DNA from: JBAXTZ01 sp041666525
Lineage (GTDB): Bacteria > Bacillota > Negativicutes > JBAXTZ01
DNA length: 64,000 nucleotides
Direction: 5' to 3'
NCBI GenBank assembly: GCA_041666525.1
Contig: JBAYGT010000001.1
Span: forward strand, 186,001-250,000
The notes beneath the pieces were generated by a model, which was not told the DNA's origin, ran no database searches, and worked only from the letters and a program-made list of their open reading frames with translations. Of the stretch, positions 1-8,981 are shown one piece after another (the stretch's first letter is position 1; each line of letters opens with the position of its first letter). Both the position numbers and the translations under genes were made by a program.

Positions 1-374
1 TTGAGTGCGAACAATTTTTCAAGCAACCATTCCATCGCATAGCCTTTGCCGCGTTTTGCCTTATTGAACCGTTCAAACACCACCGCGCCGGCATTGCGCG
101 CAACTTCAGCCGTATTGTCATTACAATTATCTGCAACTACATAAATATCTACAAGCTCACGCGGATAATTAAGCGCATAGCAATTCTCCACCAATTGTCC
201 GATAACCGCTTCTTCATTGTGTGCAGCAACAATCAGTGCGAATCTGCTGCTCGGCACTTCAAAAACTCGTTCTTTCCTATGCCATAAACCAAAAAAACCA
301 ACCAAAAAATAATACCACGTAAAAAATATTATAAATATTTGCAGCGGTATCATAATAATATCAAGCCAATGCAT
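1..374 (-). CDS. Glycosyltransferase family 2, partial (C-terminus off window)
   Basis: The reading frame opens with ATG immediately after the pssA stop and runs off the left edge, so only about 124 N-terminal residues are visible. A hydrophobic segment (about residues 5-32) precedes a GT-A nucleotide-sugar fold start with the signature FALIVAAHNEE and, further on, VVADNCNDNT, which is typical of membrane-anchored GT2 enzymes that make polysaccharides or glycolipids. The donor and acceptor cannot be told from this fragment. It is the last visible gene of the long minus-strand run and follows the phospholipid genes pssA and psd, so an envelope role is a reasonable inference. Confidence 0.8.
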   Translation of the reverse strand, partial: MHWLDIIMIPLQIFIIFFTWYYFLVGFFGLWHRKERVFEVPSSRFALIVAAHNEEAVIGQLVENCYALNYPRELVDIYVVADNCNDNTAEVARNAGAVVFERFNKAKRGKGYAMEWLLEKLFAL

Positions 375-1055
375 TTATCGTTTTGCCTTTCTAAAAATAA
401 CCGAGTTGATCAGTCCGTACATTACAAATAACGCTACCAGCGCAAAAAATACTTTACCAAAACTGAAACAACCATTCAGCAAAGTCGCAACCGCAAGCAA
501 ACCAGCGATAATCCAAGCCGTTTTTCCAAAATAATCACACTTGTTTTTGAAATCCGGATATTTTATCGAACTGACCATCAAAAATCCCATTAATAATATA
601 TAAGAAATCACTCCATATAATTCCAGGCTGTGACCACTAAATACAAATGCTGCTATTGCAATTCCGCCACCCGGAATCGGCAGTCCTTGAAAATAGCCTT
701 TTATTTCCGCTGTCGAAATATTGAAACGCGCCAATCTCCAAACACCGCACATTGTGTATACCGCACAAATTATCGCACCGTACCAACCCAGGCGGTGTAA
801 ATCATATTGATATAGCAATATTGCCGGAGCTGCGCCAAAAGATACGGCATCGGACAATGAATCAAGTTGTTTGCCCATTTCACTGGCCACTTCAAAGAAT
901 CGCGCTACTCTGCCATCCATTGCATCAGCAGCTACTGCAATAACTATAAACAGCGCCGCCAAAATAAAGTTGTGATTGATTGAAGCAACTACCGACAGCA
1001 TGCCGAACAAGCAATTACTCAAAGTAAACAAGTTAGGAATCATTGCTTTATTCAT
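375..1055 (-). CDS. pssA: CDP-diacylglycerol-serine O-phosphatidyltransferase
   Basis: Makes phosphatidylserine from CDP-diacylglycerol and serine in the membrane, the step before phosphatidylethanolamine. The CDP-alcohol phosphotransferase signature is present at about residues 44-70: DAMDGRVAR, then GKQLDSLSD, giving the D-x2-DG-x2-AR-x8-G-x3-D-x3-D pattern with all catalytic aspartates. Several hydrophobic helices follow, and the 226-residue length is usual for the Bacillus-type enzyme. An AAGGAG site sits just before the ATG. The start lies inside the end of psd (8 bp overlap), so the two PE genes are translationally coupled. Confidence 0.95.
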   Translation of the reverse strand: MNKAMIPNLFTLSNCLFGMLSVVASINHNFILAALFIVIAVAADAMDGRVARFFEVASEMGKQLDSLSDAVSFGAAPAILLYQYDLHRLGWYGAIICAVYTMCGVWRLARFNISTAEIKGYFQGLPIPGGGIAIAAFVFSGHSLELYGVISYILLMGFLMVSSIKYPDFKNKCDYFGKTAWIIAGLLAVATLLNGCFSFGKVFFALVALFVMYGLINSVIFRKAKR

Positions 1056-1695
1056 CGTTTCTCCTTATTATTCCGAGAACTGTCTCACCGCAGCGGACCT
1101 TATCGCCGGGTTTTACCATTACATCGACATTCATCGGCACAACAATTTCTGTGCACGAACCAAACTTTATCATTCCATAAGTGTCGCCTTTATTCAACTT
1201 CGCGCCAATCGTAACCCAAGAAACAATTCGCCGGGCAAGAATCCCGGCTATTTGTGAAACTAACACCTTGATTTCTTGATTTTCAATCCCGATAGTATGA
1301 CGTTCATTTTCCCAAGCCGCAAAAACTTTATATGCCGGCACAAATCGTCCCTGAACATATTCTTGAAATTTTATTTCACCAAAAATCGGTGCCCGGTTAA
1401 CGTGTACGTTGAACGGCGACAAAAATATCGTCACCTTTTTTCCCGGTGCGTCCAAGTACTCCGATTCAAAAATCTCCTCAACGCCCATAACCTTGCCTTC
1501 GGCCGGGCTGACAATAATGTTCGCCGCTTGAGGAATTACCCGCTTTGGATTACGAAAAAAATAAGCCATATAAATTGCTAATCCCATCGGAACTATCCAC
1601 AAAGGCAAACTAATATAACGATAGGCTAATCCAGCCAACACTAAAAAACACAAATAAAACGGTATTCCTTCACGTAAAAAATACTCTTTTCGCAT
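1048..1695 (-). CDS. psd: Phosphatidylserine decarboxylase, short type
   Basis: Converts phosphatidylserine to phosphatidylethanolamine with a pyruvoyl group made by self-cleavage. At 215 residues it is the short form of the family. Two N-terminal hydrophobic segments (about residues 10-45) anchor it. The motif SPFNVHVNR (about 93-101) is conserved. The self-cleavage site is read as Gly179-Ser180 in KFGSCTE; most short enzymes have an Arg after this Ser, here a Cys. It overlaps pssA by 8 bp. A possible extended -10 promoter lies just upstream in the 51-bp gap to the wecG-like gene. Confidence 0.93.
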   Translation of the reverse strand: MRKEYFLREGIPFYLCFLVLAGLAYRYISLPLWIVPMGLAIYMAYFFRNPKRVIPQAANIIVSPAEGKVMGVEEIFESEYLDAPGKKVTIFLSPFNVHVNRAPIFGEIKFQEYVQGRFVPAYKVFAAWENERHTIGIENQEIKVLVSQIAGILARRIVSWVTIGAKLNKGDTYGMIKFGSCTEIVVPMNVDVMVKPGDKVRCGETVLGIIRRNDE

Positions 1696-1724
1696 CTATA
1701 CTATTCCTTTCAAAGCAGTGTGGT

Positions 1725-1733
1725 ATTATATCA
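1725..1733 (-). promoter_or_regulatory. Possible extended -10 promoter for psd-pssA
   Basis: On the minus strand TGATATAAT (TATAAT at 1725-1730, TG at 1732-1733) lies about 30 bp before the psd ATG. It sits inside an imperfect hairpin with GTGTG and CACAC arms. No good -35 box is seen, so this could be only a secondary promoter inside the long operon. Confidence 0.4.
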
Positions 1734-1746
1734 CACATTTTGCCCA

Positions 1747-2481
1747 TTATCCATTTAACTTTGAAATCAATACCTTAAACGCAAACTTCGGTAAATTCAT
1801 CATTCGTATTATTCGCCACGGTTGCATAATTAATCGATATGCCCACTCAAGGTGAATACGCTGCATCCAGAGCGGAGCACGTTTTACAATTCCGGCCATT
1901 ACATCAAAAGTTCCGCCGACACCAATGCAAACCGGAACACCAAGCACTTGCAAATGTTCCTCCAACCAAAGTTCCTGCCGCGGCACGCCCAGTGCCACCA
2001 ACAAAATATCGGGTTGTGCTTTCGTAACAGCCTCAATAACTGCTTCTTGTTCATTTGGCGCAAAATAACCGTTTTCCACTCCGACAATTTGCAAACCGGC
2101 ATACTTAGCTTCTGCAGCTGTCTTGGCCTGATTGGCAACACCGGGTGCAGCACCCAAAAAAAACACTCGGAAGTTCTTCTTTGCGGCCAATTTCAATAAT
2201 TCTTGCGATAAATCATAGCCGGCAACCCGCTCTGGTATGGCAAGGCCAAAATATTTTGCTGCTAAAATAACACCTGCCCCATCGGGAATTACTAGTGCTG
2301 CATTAAGCATCGCTTTCAGCAACTGCGGATTAGTGTTTGCCTGCATTATCATTTCGGCGTTTGCCGTAATAATTTCGGCCGGGACGCGTGAAACAATTTG
2401 TTTTTCGCAAAACGCTACTGCTTCGTTCATAGTTACCGGATCAATGCCAACACCAAGAATTTCTACGCGGTTTTTATTCAT
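1747..2481 (-). CDS. WecG/TagA/CpsF family glycosyltransferase
   Basis: A GT26-family enzyme of 244 residues that would transfer a sugar (typically N-acetylmannosamine or a related residue) to a polyprenyl-linked intermediate in teichoic acid or surface polysaccharide synthesis. Family features seen are TANAEMI near residue 40, PDGAGVILAAK near residue 67, and the C-terminal VGVGGTFDVMAGIVKRAP. The start has an AGGAG site 5-6 bp before ATG. It sits between ispH-S1 and psd in the run. Which polymer it serves cannot be deduced, as no other polymer genes adjoin it apart from the GT2 fragment. Confidence 0.85.
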   Translation of the reverse strand: MNKNRVEILGVGIDPVTMNEAVAFCEKQIVSRVPAEIITANAEMIMQANTNPQLLKAMLNAALVIPDGAGVILAAKYFGLAIPERVAGYDLSQELLKLAAKKNFRVFFLGAAPGVANQAKTAAEAKYAGLQIVGVENGYFAPNEQEAVIEAVTKAQPDILLVALGVPRQELWLEEHLQVLGVPVCIGVGGTFDVMAGIVKRAPLWMQRIHLEWAYRLIMQPWRIIRMMNLPKFAFKVLISKLNG

Positions 2482-2502
2482 TAAAGCTCCTCGTGCTAAT
2501 CA

Positions 2503-4494
2503 CTATTCTTTCAATTTCAGCTTCTCAAACAATCCGGAAAATTTACTACCCAGATTATCAGTTGTTTCTGTATCCTTTTTCGCCGCAAATTTATCAATTT
2601 CAGCGCGCTCCGCATCTTCAGCTACCCGTTTAACACTCAATATGACCCGTTTTGCTTGTTCATCTATTCTAACGATTTTTGCAATCAGCATTGATCCGGT
2701 TTTATAAATTGACTCCAATGATGACCGTTTTATTTCACAATCTAACTCTGACGCTGGTACAAACCCTTCTAAATGTTGTGCAACCTCAACAATTATCCCG
2801 GCTTTTTGCACTCGTAAAACCTTGATATTGACAATTTCTTCTTCATTAAACTTCTTGACGTCCTCGTACCAGGGATCTAATTGCAAATCTTTAACACTTA
2901 GTGATATTCGGCCCTGCGCTTTATCGATTTTTTGAACAATTACGCGGATCGGATCACCGGCATTTACCAATTCCCCAGCATGTTTAACGCGTATCCAGGA
3001 CAACTCCCGATTTGGAACCAAACCATCCACGGGTCCCAATTTAACAAAAACGCCAAAATCAGCGATTCGCGCAACCGTACCGTCGATTATCTCACCTTCT
3101 TTTAGCTCATCGTAAAATCTATTAATTTCAGCGTCTTTTTCGGCTTGCAAAACAACCCGCCGGCTTAACACAACACGCTTTTTTTCGCGATCTACCTCGA
3201 TAACCTTAACATGAATATGATTACCGATATACGAAGCAATATCATCAACAAATTTGGTATCCAGTTGTGAAACCGGAATAAACGCCCGCAATCCAAGACA
3301 AGAAGCAATCACCCCGCCCTTTACGGCTTCGACACAGCTTGCATTTAGTATTTCACCACGCTCTGATGCCTCAGTAACTTTATCCCAAGCCGTAAGTTGA
3401 TCAGCCTGCACTTTAGAAAGCGAAATACCGTCTTTACCATCGGTAGCCAAAACTAGTACTTCTATTTCATCGCCGCGATTGACAATCTTTCTGCAATCAT
3501 CCGGTGTCGGAAATGCCAGTTCGCTCGGAATTATCACACCTTCGCCCTTATAGCCGATGTCCACGAATACGCTATCCATGCGCACGCTGACAACGACTCC
3601 CTTAATAACGTCTCCGGTTCGAACCCGCTTAACCGACATTTCCATGCTATCTTGCATTGAAAATTCTTCCACTCTATTTACCACTCCTTCAATTATCCAA
3701 TCCGGCGTTGATGCACCGGCAGTTATACCGACAGTGTTTTTTTTGTAAAACCATTCTTGTTTCAATTCATTAGCTTCTTCAATATGAAATGTGTTCAAAC
3801 AACTTTGACTGCAGATTTTCGCTAAATGACAAGTATTAGAGCTGTGTTTTCCACCTATAACAATCATTATATCAACTTGCAGAGCAACACCGACAGCCGA
3901 ACTTTGGCGTTTGCTGGTAGCCAGACAAGTAGTTTTCTTAACAACAACGTCCTTAGCCTTAGCACTGATAGCCAAGACAATGTCATCAAAATCTTTGCTG
4001 ATAAAAGTTGTTTGCGCAACAATGCCAATCTTTGTCAAGCCATTTATTTTTTCGGCTTCGTCAACACTATTTACAACGACAGGCCGCTCACCTGCCCATT
4101 TCATAATGCTTTGCACTTCCGGATGATCACCGTCACCTACGATAACAACCGTCCGGCCTTCCTCTGCTAACGCCAACGCTTCGTGTTGAACCTTTGTCAC
4201 ATCGGGACAAGTAGCATCAACAACAATCAAACCCTTTTTTTCAGCATCAATATACACTTCTGGTCCCACACCGTGCGAGCGAATTATCAACACTCCGCAT
4301 TGAGTTTCATCAACAGTATCGCAAACACTGACTTCGCTCAGATTTAGCCGCTCAACCACTTGTTTATTATGAATTAATTCACCAAGCGTACAAATCTTTT
4401 TTGTTTTATAGTCGTTGGCTGCCTTGAGCGCCATATCAACAGCACGTTTGACACCGTAGCAAAATCCCATGTGCTCAGCTTTGACGATTTTCAT
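2503..4494 (-). CDS. ispH: HMBPP reductase (IspH) fused to four S1 RNA-binding domains
   Basis: Residues 1-280 are a complete IspH, the Fe-S enzyme that makes IPP and DMAPP in the MEP pathway. The three cluster cysteines are at 12, 96 and 190, with His42, His74 (SHGVG), His124 and Glu126 (HPEV) and the SNT triad near 219-221. Residues about 290-640 hold four S1 repeats (roughly 290-360, 378-446, 465-534, 551-625), related to ribosomal protein bS1. The fusion is continuous with no stop or frameshift. Such IspH-S1 fusions are known in Clostridia and Negativicutes. The ATG overlaps the plsC stop as ATGA. Confidence 0.95.
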   Translation of the reverse strand: MKIVKAEHMGFCYGVKRAVDMALKAANDYKTKKICTLGELIHNKQVVERLNLSEVSVCDTVDETQCGVLIIRSHGVGPEVYIDAEKKGLIVVDATCPDVTKVQHEALALAEEGRTVVIVGDGDHPEVQSIMKWAGERPVVVNSVDEAEKINGLTKIGIVAQTTFISKDFDDIVLAISAKAKDVVVKKTTCLATSKRQSSAVGVALQVDIMIVIGGKHSSNTCHLAKICSQSCLNTFHIEEANELKQEWFYKKNTVGITAGASTPDWIIEGVVNRVEEFSMQDSMEMSVKRVRTGDVIKGVVVSVRMDSVFVDIGYKGEGVIIPSELAFPTPDDCRKIVNRGDEIEVLVLATDGKDGISLSKVQADQLTAWDKVTEASERGEILNASCVEAVKGGVIASCLGLRAFIPVSQLDTKFVDDIASYIGNHIHVKVIEVDREKKRVVLSRRVVLQAEKDAEINRFYDELKEGEIIDGTVARIADFGVFVKLGPVDGLVPNRELSWIRVKHAGELVNAGDPIRVIVQKIDKAQGRISLSVKDLQLDPWYEDVKKFNEEEIVNIKVLRVQKAGIIVEVAQHLEGFVPASELDCEIKRSSLESIYKTGSMLIAKIVRIDEQAKRVILSVKRVAEDAERAEIDKFAAKKDTETTDNLGSKFSGLFEKLKLKE

Positions 4495-5090
4495 TTTTTC
4501 ACTCCGACAGCTAACATTTTCGCTATCTGCTTCATCATATCATCGGTCATTTTCTGCATACCTTCACGGTTGTTTTCATAATCATTCGGATATAATGGAA
4601 CGCCAAACACTACAGTCACCCCGGTTTTCAGCATTGATTTTGTTCCAAACACCGCAGTCGGTACTATCGGAACTTTTGCGCGCATCGCAATCATCGCAGC
4701 ACCTAAAGTTGCTTTGCCAAGCATTCCATCCTTGCTGCGTGTTCCCTCGGGAAAGATTCCCAGGCTGAAACCCGAATTAATAAAGCCAATTGCATACCGC
4801 AACGAAGCTGCCGCGCTGCTGGCCACTGAACGTTCCACAGGAAAAACCCGCCACTGCCGTAACAGCGCTGCAACCAACCGATTCTTAAATATTTCGCTTT
4901 TACCCATATAGCTAATCTTCACCCGCACTGGTGTCGCGATGCCTACAATGAAAGGATCAGCTACATGAACATGATTTGCAGCAATAATCATTTGTCCTTG
5001 GGGTAAATTTTTCGCACCGAAAACTTTCATCCTGAACAGAGTTTTTGCTATTAGTAATACAAAGATTCGGCAAACCCAATAAATTAACAT
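4491..5090 (-). CDS. plsC: 1-acyl-sn-glycerol-3-phosphate acyltransferase
   Basis: Acylates lysophosphatidic acid to phosphatidic acid at the membrane, the precursor of CDP-diacylglycerol used by PssA. The family blocks are clear: NHVHVADPF (the NHx4D catalytic motif) and FPEGTRSKDG. An N-terminal hydrophobic segment anchors it. An upstream in-frame ATG at 5102 has no SD site; the ATG at 5090 has GCGAGG just before it and is preferred, giving 199 residues. The gene overlaps the cmk stop by 7 bp and the ispH start by 4 bp. The cmk-plsC-ispH/S1 order is familiar in Firmicutes. Confidence 0.93.
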   Translation of the reverse strand: MLIYWVCRIFVLLIAKTLFRMKVFGAKNLPQGQMIIAANHVHVADPFIVGIATPVRVKISYMGKSEIFKNRLVAALLRQWRVFPVERSVASSAAASLRYAIGFINSGFSLGIFPEGTRSKDGMLGKATLGAAMIAMRAKVPIVPTAVFGTKSMLKTGVTVVFGVPLYPNDYENNREGMQKMTDDMMKQIAKMLAVGVKK

Positions 5091-5752
5091 ATTGCCTCGC
5101 ATAAATCACATATTTTTTTACTAACATCGGCAATCGACATACCGGTCGTATCTATTTCAATTGCATCAATTGCCTTTGAAAGCGGCGATATCGCTCGGTT
5201 GCTATCGGTGTAATCACGGGCTTCAATTGTTTTTTTCAATTCGGCGAATTCGATTTCGACGCCGCTATCTGTCAATTCCAACCAACGCCGCCGTGCGCGT
5301 TCCTCAACACTGGCCGTTAAAAATATTTTCAACTCAGCATAAGGTAGAACCACCGTTCCAATATCTCTGCCATCTACTACAACACCGCCTGCGCTGCTCA
5401 ACCGTCGTTGCAAAGCAACCAGCGCTATGCGCACGCTGGCTGATTGCGCAACTATCGACACGGCGTTTGATATTTCCAGGCTGCGAATTTCATTGGTAAT
5501 ATTACTTGAACCAACGAACACTTCTGTAGCGCCGCGCGAATAATCAAGATTTAGTTGCAAATTTTCGACAACACCCGCCAAGCCCTTTTCATCAACAAAG
5601 CTAACACCCGCATTTTTAGCTGCCCAACACACCGCGCGATACATCGCTCCGGTATCTAAATACTTGTAATTAAGCCGGTCGGCAACGATTTTTGCAATCG
5701 TACTTTTCCCGGCACCAGCCGGTCCGTCAATCGCAACACAAATTTTCTTCAC
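5084..5752 (-). CDS. cmk: Cytidylate kinase
   Basis: Phosphorylates CMP and dCMP with ATP in pyrimidine salvage. The P-loop GPAGAGKST lies at residues 10-18, and YLDTGAMYRA and DGRDIGTVV are standard CMP-binding motifs. The length of 222 residues is normal. The start is GTG with a GAGGT site 6 bp upstream. It ends inside the start of plsC, so the two are coupled. Confidence 0.95.
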   Translation of the reverse strand: MKKICVAIDGPAGAGKSTIAKIVADRLNYKYLDTGAMYRAVCWAAKNAGVSFVDEKGLAGVVENLQLNLDYSRGATEVFVGSSNITNEIRSLEISNAVSIVAQSASVRIALVALQRRLSSAGGVVVDGRDIGTVVLPYAELKIFLTASVEERARRRWLELTDSGVEIEFAELKKTIEARDYTDSNRAISPLSKAIDAIEIDTTGMSIADVSKKICDLCEAIC

Positions 5753-5776
5753 AACTTACCTCAAAAAAATTTTCAG

Positions 5777-7012
5777 CTATTCACATTTTCCTGCCGCCAT
5801 TCCGGCAGCATAACCGCTAGAAAAAGCAATCTGCAGATTAAAACCACCGGTATAAGCATCTACGTCAATAGTCTCACCTGCAAAAAACACATTTGCGATT
5901 TTTCTGCATTCCATGGTTTTGGGATTAAGCTCTTTTACAGAAACGCCGCCAGCCGTAACTATGGCTTCAGCTACAGGACGCACGCCGCTAATGTTAACGG
6001 GAAACTTTTGCAGCAGCTCAAGAATCTGCCTACGCTCAGTTTTGGTCAATTGGGCCATTTGTTTATTGGCATTAACCGGTAAGATACTTAAGAAAGGCCC
6101 GATTATCGACAATGGTAATAATTCAGAAAATCCGTTCTTTAACATTTTTCGCGAATTTTTGGCAAAATCCCGAGTCAACCGGGCATCCAAAACTTCCTGA
6201 GTTAATGCCGGTTTCAGATTTATTTCTATCCGAACTGCCCCCGGTACAATAGTGCAGCCAAGCAGTGCGCGACTAAGCGTAAGTATCGTCGGGCCTGACA
6301 AGCCAAAATGTGTGAACAATAGTTCGCCAAATTCTTCCGCAATCGGTTTTCCGTTGTATACCAAAGTGGTTTTTACATTGCGCAAGCTCAACCCCTGAAC
6401 TTCATGCAACCAACTGTCCGGAGATTCAAGCGGAATCAACGAGGCTTGCGGCTCGACAACACTCAGTCCTAGTTTTCTTGCAAACTTCCAGCCGTCGCCA
6501 GTCGAGCCGGTAAGCGGGTAAGACATCCCGCCGGTTGCAATAATAATCGCATCGGCAGTATGATTTCCTCGTACGGTCTCTACATATATTTTTGAATCGT
6601 TGACGCTTATCCCGCTCACAGCACAATTGGTAAGCACTTCGATTTCAGAAATATTTATTGCATCTTTAAGCACCTGCACGATGCTCGCCGCTTCGTCGTT
6701 AGCCGGAAAAACCCGGCCTCCGCGTTCAACTTTCAATTTCAATCCACGCGACTCAAAAAAATCCATCAAGGCTTGATTGTCAAACATGGAAAAAGCACTA
6801 TGCATGAATCTGCCATTACCTGGGGTATTATTAATAAATTCTTCGCGGGTACAAGAATTAGTAAGATTACAGCGACCTTTGCCGGTAATCAATAATTTTT
6901 TCCCAAGACAGGAATTCTTTTCAAGCAACAATACTTGCGCGCCATTGCTTGCCGCAACACAGGCCGCCATCATTCCCGCCGCTCCGCCGCCAACAACGAT
7001 CACCTTCTTCAT
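5777..7012 (-). CDS. HI0933/YhiN family FAD-dependent oxidoreductase
   Basis: A 411-residue flavoprotein. It starts with a Rossmann FAD-binding motif GGGAAGMMAA (residues 8-17), then LLEKN and GKGRCNLTN, and ends with the second FAD motif FFAGETIDVDAYTGGFNLQIA, all typical of the YhiN family. The substrate of this family is not established; some members have been linked to tRNA or cofactor metabolism. The ATG overlaps the stop of the upstream pseudouridine synthase as ATGA, and it is followed closely by cmk. Confidence 0.85.
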   Translation of the reverse strand: MKKVIVVGGGAAGMMAACVAASNGAQVLLLEKNSCLGKKLLITGKGRCNLTNSCTREEFINNTPGNGRFMHSAFSMFDNQALMDFFESRGLKLKVERGGRVFPANDEAASIVQVLKDAINISEIEVLTNCAVSGISVNDSKIYVETVRGNHTADAIIIATGGMSYPLTGSTGDGWKFARKLGLSVVEPQASLIPLESPDSWLHEVQGLSLRNVKTTLVYNGKPIAEEFGELLFTHFGLSGPTILTLSRALLGCTIVPGAVRIEINLKPALTQEVLDARLTRDFAKNSRKMLKNGFSELLPLSIIGPFLSILPVNANKQMAQLTKTERRQILELLQKFPVNISGVRPVAEAIVTAGGVSVKELNPKTMECRKIANVFFAGETIDVDAYTGGFNLQIAFSSGYAAGMAAGKCE

Positions 7013-7848
7013 CGTTTAATTCGTTTTTTAGCAAAAGATTCGAAAGCTTTTGCAACCGGTTTACGCGGAGTTCTGGTTTGGCCAGGCTCTTGTGGTTCAG
7101 AGAAATCACGTTTCTGATAAACCATCCCCGCAGACTCCAGCAACTGTTGAATTTCAATTTCTTTCAGTTTTCGACACTGGCCGCGACGAATTCCTTTTAA
7201 ATTCAAACAGCCAAACTGCGTTCGAGCCAACGAACGCACTCTGCAACCAATGGATTCAATCATCAAACGAACCTGACGGTTACGCCCCTCACGAATTATA
7301 ATTTCCACTTCGGCTATTTTTCGTGCAATATCAACTTCCAGCAACTGTACTTTTGCTTCCAACGTTCTTTTGCCTTCAATCATCACACCTGTTCTCAAAG
7401 TCTGTAACTGCTCTTCACTGGGAATACCGTCCAGGCGGGCAACGTAAGTTTTATCAACTTTATATTTCGGATGAATTAATCTGTTTGCCAATTCACCGTC
7501 ATTTGTTAATAACAACACTCCCTCCGTATTGTAATCAAGTCTTCCGACCGGAAAAACACGTTCAGAAATATCTTTTAAATAATCCAATACTGTTTCGCGG
7601 CCCCCTTCATCATCACATGAAGTTATTACGCCTTTAGGTTTATGTAATAAAACATAAACCTTAGCCTGCGCTTCCAGTAACTTGCCGTCAACTTCCACCT
7701 TATCAAATTCCAGATCGGCTTTTACACCAAGCTCACACACCGTTTTATTATTCACTCGCACTTTTCCGGCAAGTATTATTTCTTCAGCTGCGCGACGTGA
7801 AGCAATACCTGCCAATGCTATTAATTTCTGTATTCTCTCTTTTGCCAT
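7009..7848 (-). CDS. Pseudouridine synthase, RluB/RsuA family
   Basis: Isomerises a uridine in rRNA, probably 23S rRNA in the RluB manner. An N-terminal S4 RNA-binding domain (about residues 1-60) is followed by the catalytic domain with GRLDYNTEGVLLLTNDG, in which the Asp is catalytic. The C-terminal 40 residues are basic and rich in Pro and Lys, a common tail in this group. The length of 279 residues is slightly long for the family because of that tail. It overlaps the flavoprotein gene by 4 bp and follows dacF, as in many Firmicutes. Confidence 0.9.
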   Translation of the reverse strand: MAKERIQKLIALAGIASRRAAEEIILAGKVRVNNKTVCELGVKADLEFDKVEVDGKLLEAQAKVYVLLHKPKGVITSCDDEGGRETVLDYLKDISERVFPVGRLDYNTEGVLLLTNDGELANRLIHPKYKVDKTYVARLDGIPSEEQLQTLRTGVMIEGKRTLEAKVQLLEVDIARKIAEVEIIIREGRNRQVRLMIESIGCRVRSLARTQFGCLNLKGIRRGQCRKLKEIEIQQLLESAGMVYQKRDFSEPQEPGQTRTPRKPVAKAFESFAKKRIKR

Positions 7849-7854
7849 TGTTCC

Positions 7855-8976
7855 TCATTTTATCAAGTTTTTCAGCCATTTGATTAACGACCAAAAAATT
7901 GATTTCTTTTCGATATCTTGAGCCGCTACTAACGGCACAGACGTAATTTGTTTTCCATCAAAAAACAACATTAAATTCCCCAGTTGCTGACCGGTTTTGA
8001 CAGGAGCAGTTTTGAAAATTGGCAAATCCACCTTATAGGTAATTTCACCACTCCTGCTACCCGTTTTCAAAGTTGGTAACACCACCGCATCTTGAAGTAT
8101 AGCGGAAACAGCAATGTTCTCACCATTTTTTATCCTTACCCGGCCAAATTCAGTTCCCGCCGCAAACAAAAGCTTCGATTCAAGCAATCCAAATCCATAG
8201 TCGAGCATTTTTGCCGTATCATCCCATTTTTCGTCGGCGTCCATCACTACTGCAATCAGTTGTATACCGTTGCGTTTCGCACCAACGGTTAATGTGTGTC
8301 CGGCAACGTCCGTGTATCCGGTCTTGACACCATTGCAGCCATCATAACGCCACAACATTTTATTTTCGTTAAATAGCGCCTGATATTCGTTGCGGATAGT
8401 ATTAAAAATCACATATTTTTCCGTAGATACAATTTTTTCAAACAACTGAAATCGGTATCCGTAAGCTGTTATTCGTGCCATATCGATGGCAGTCGAATAA
8501 TGTTGTTCATCCGGCAAACCATTGGGATTTACAAAATGGGTATTATTACAGCCCAAAAAAATGGCCTTTTGATTCATCAACTGAACGAAATTCGTCATAT
8601 TTCCGGACAAATGATTGGCCACAGCCATCGTCGCATCGTTTCCTGACTGCAACATCATACCATATAGCAGGTCTTTGAGCGAAATTATCTGGCCGGCTTC
8701 CAGATATATAGAACTGCCTTCGGTCTTTGGAACATCATCACTGATTGTGATAATATCGTTAATATTGCCGTGTTCCATGGCAATAATCAAAGTCATTATT
8801 TTCGTTATACTCGCCGGATAGTGTCGCTCTGCAGCATTTTTGTCAAAAAGAATGCGTCCGGTAAAGGCATCAATCAACACCGCCGCTTTAGCACTTAATT
8901 GGGGTTGATCCGCGGCAAACACCACGCTGCTAAAAAAAACAAAACTCAAAACCAATGCTGTTAAACGTGCTTTCAT
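7855..8976 (-). CDS. dacF: D-alanyl-D-alanine carboxypeptidase, DacF type
   Basis: A secreted serine peptidase (S11) that trims the terminal D-Ala from peptidoglycan stem peptides. A signal peptide spans about residues 1-21 (hydrophobic, ending VFAAD). The active-site blocks are SITK (SxxK), SGN (SxN) and KTGYTD (KTG). A C-terminal beta domain and an amphipathic tail (IKWLKNLIK) that probably holds it on the membrane follow. It sits between rpe and the pseudouridine synthase, downstream of the PBP and FtsW genes. Confidence 0.93.
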   Translation of the reverse strand: MKARLTALVLSFVFFSSVVFAADQPQLSAKAAVLIDAFTGRILFDKNAAERHYPASITKIMTLIIAMEHGNINDIITISDDVPKTEGSSIYLEAGQIISLKDLLYGMMLQSGNDATMAVANHLSGNMTNFVQLMNQKAIFLGCNNTHFVNPNGLPDEQHYSTAIDMARITAYGYRFQLFEKIVSTEKYVIFNTIRNEYQALFNENKMLWRYDGCNGVKTGYTDVAGHTLTVGAKRNGIQLIAVVMDADEKWDDTAKMLDYGFGLLESKLLFAAGTEFGRVRIKNGENIAVSAILQDAVVLPTLKTGSRSGEITYKVDLPIFKTAPVKTGQQLGNLMLFFDGKQITSVPLVAAQDIEKKSIFWSLIKWLKNLIK

Positions 8977-8981
8977 TATAC

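Noticed and set aside
7009..7301. Several plus-strand open frames opposite the pseudouridine synthase gene
   Set aside because: They overlap a gene with clear motifs, lack SD sites and show no recognisable domains; treated as antisense shadows, as elsewhere in the window.
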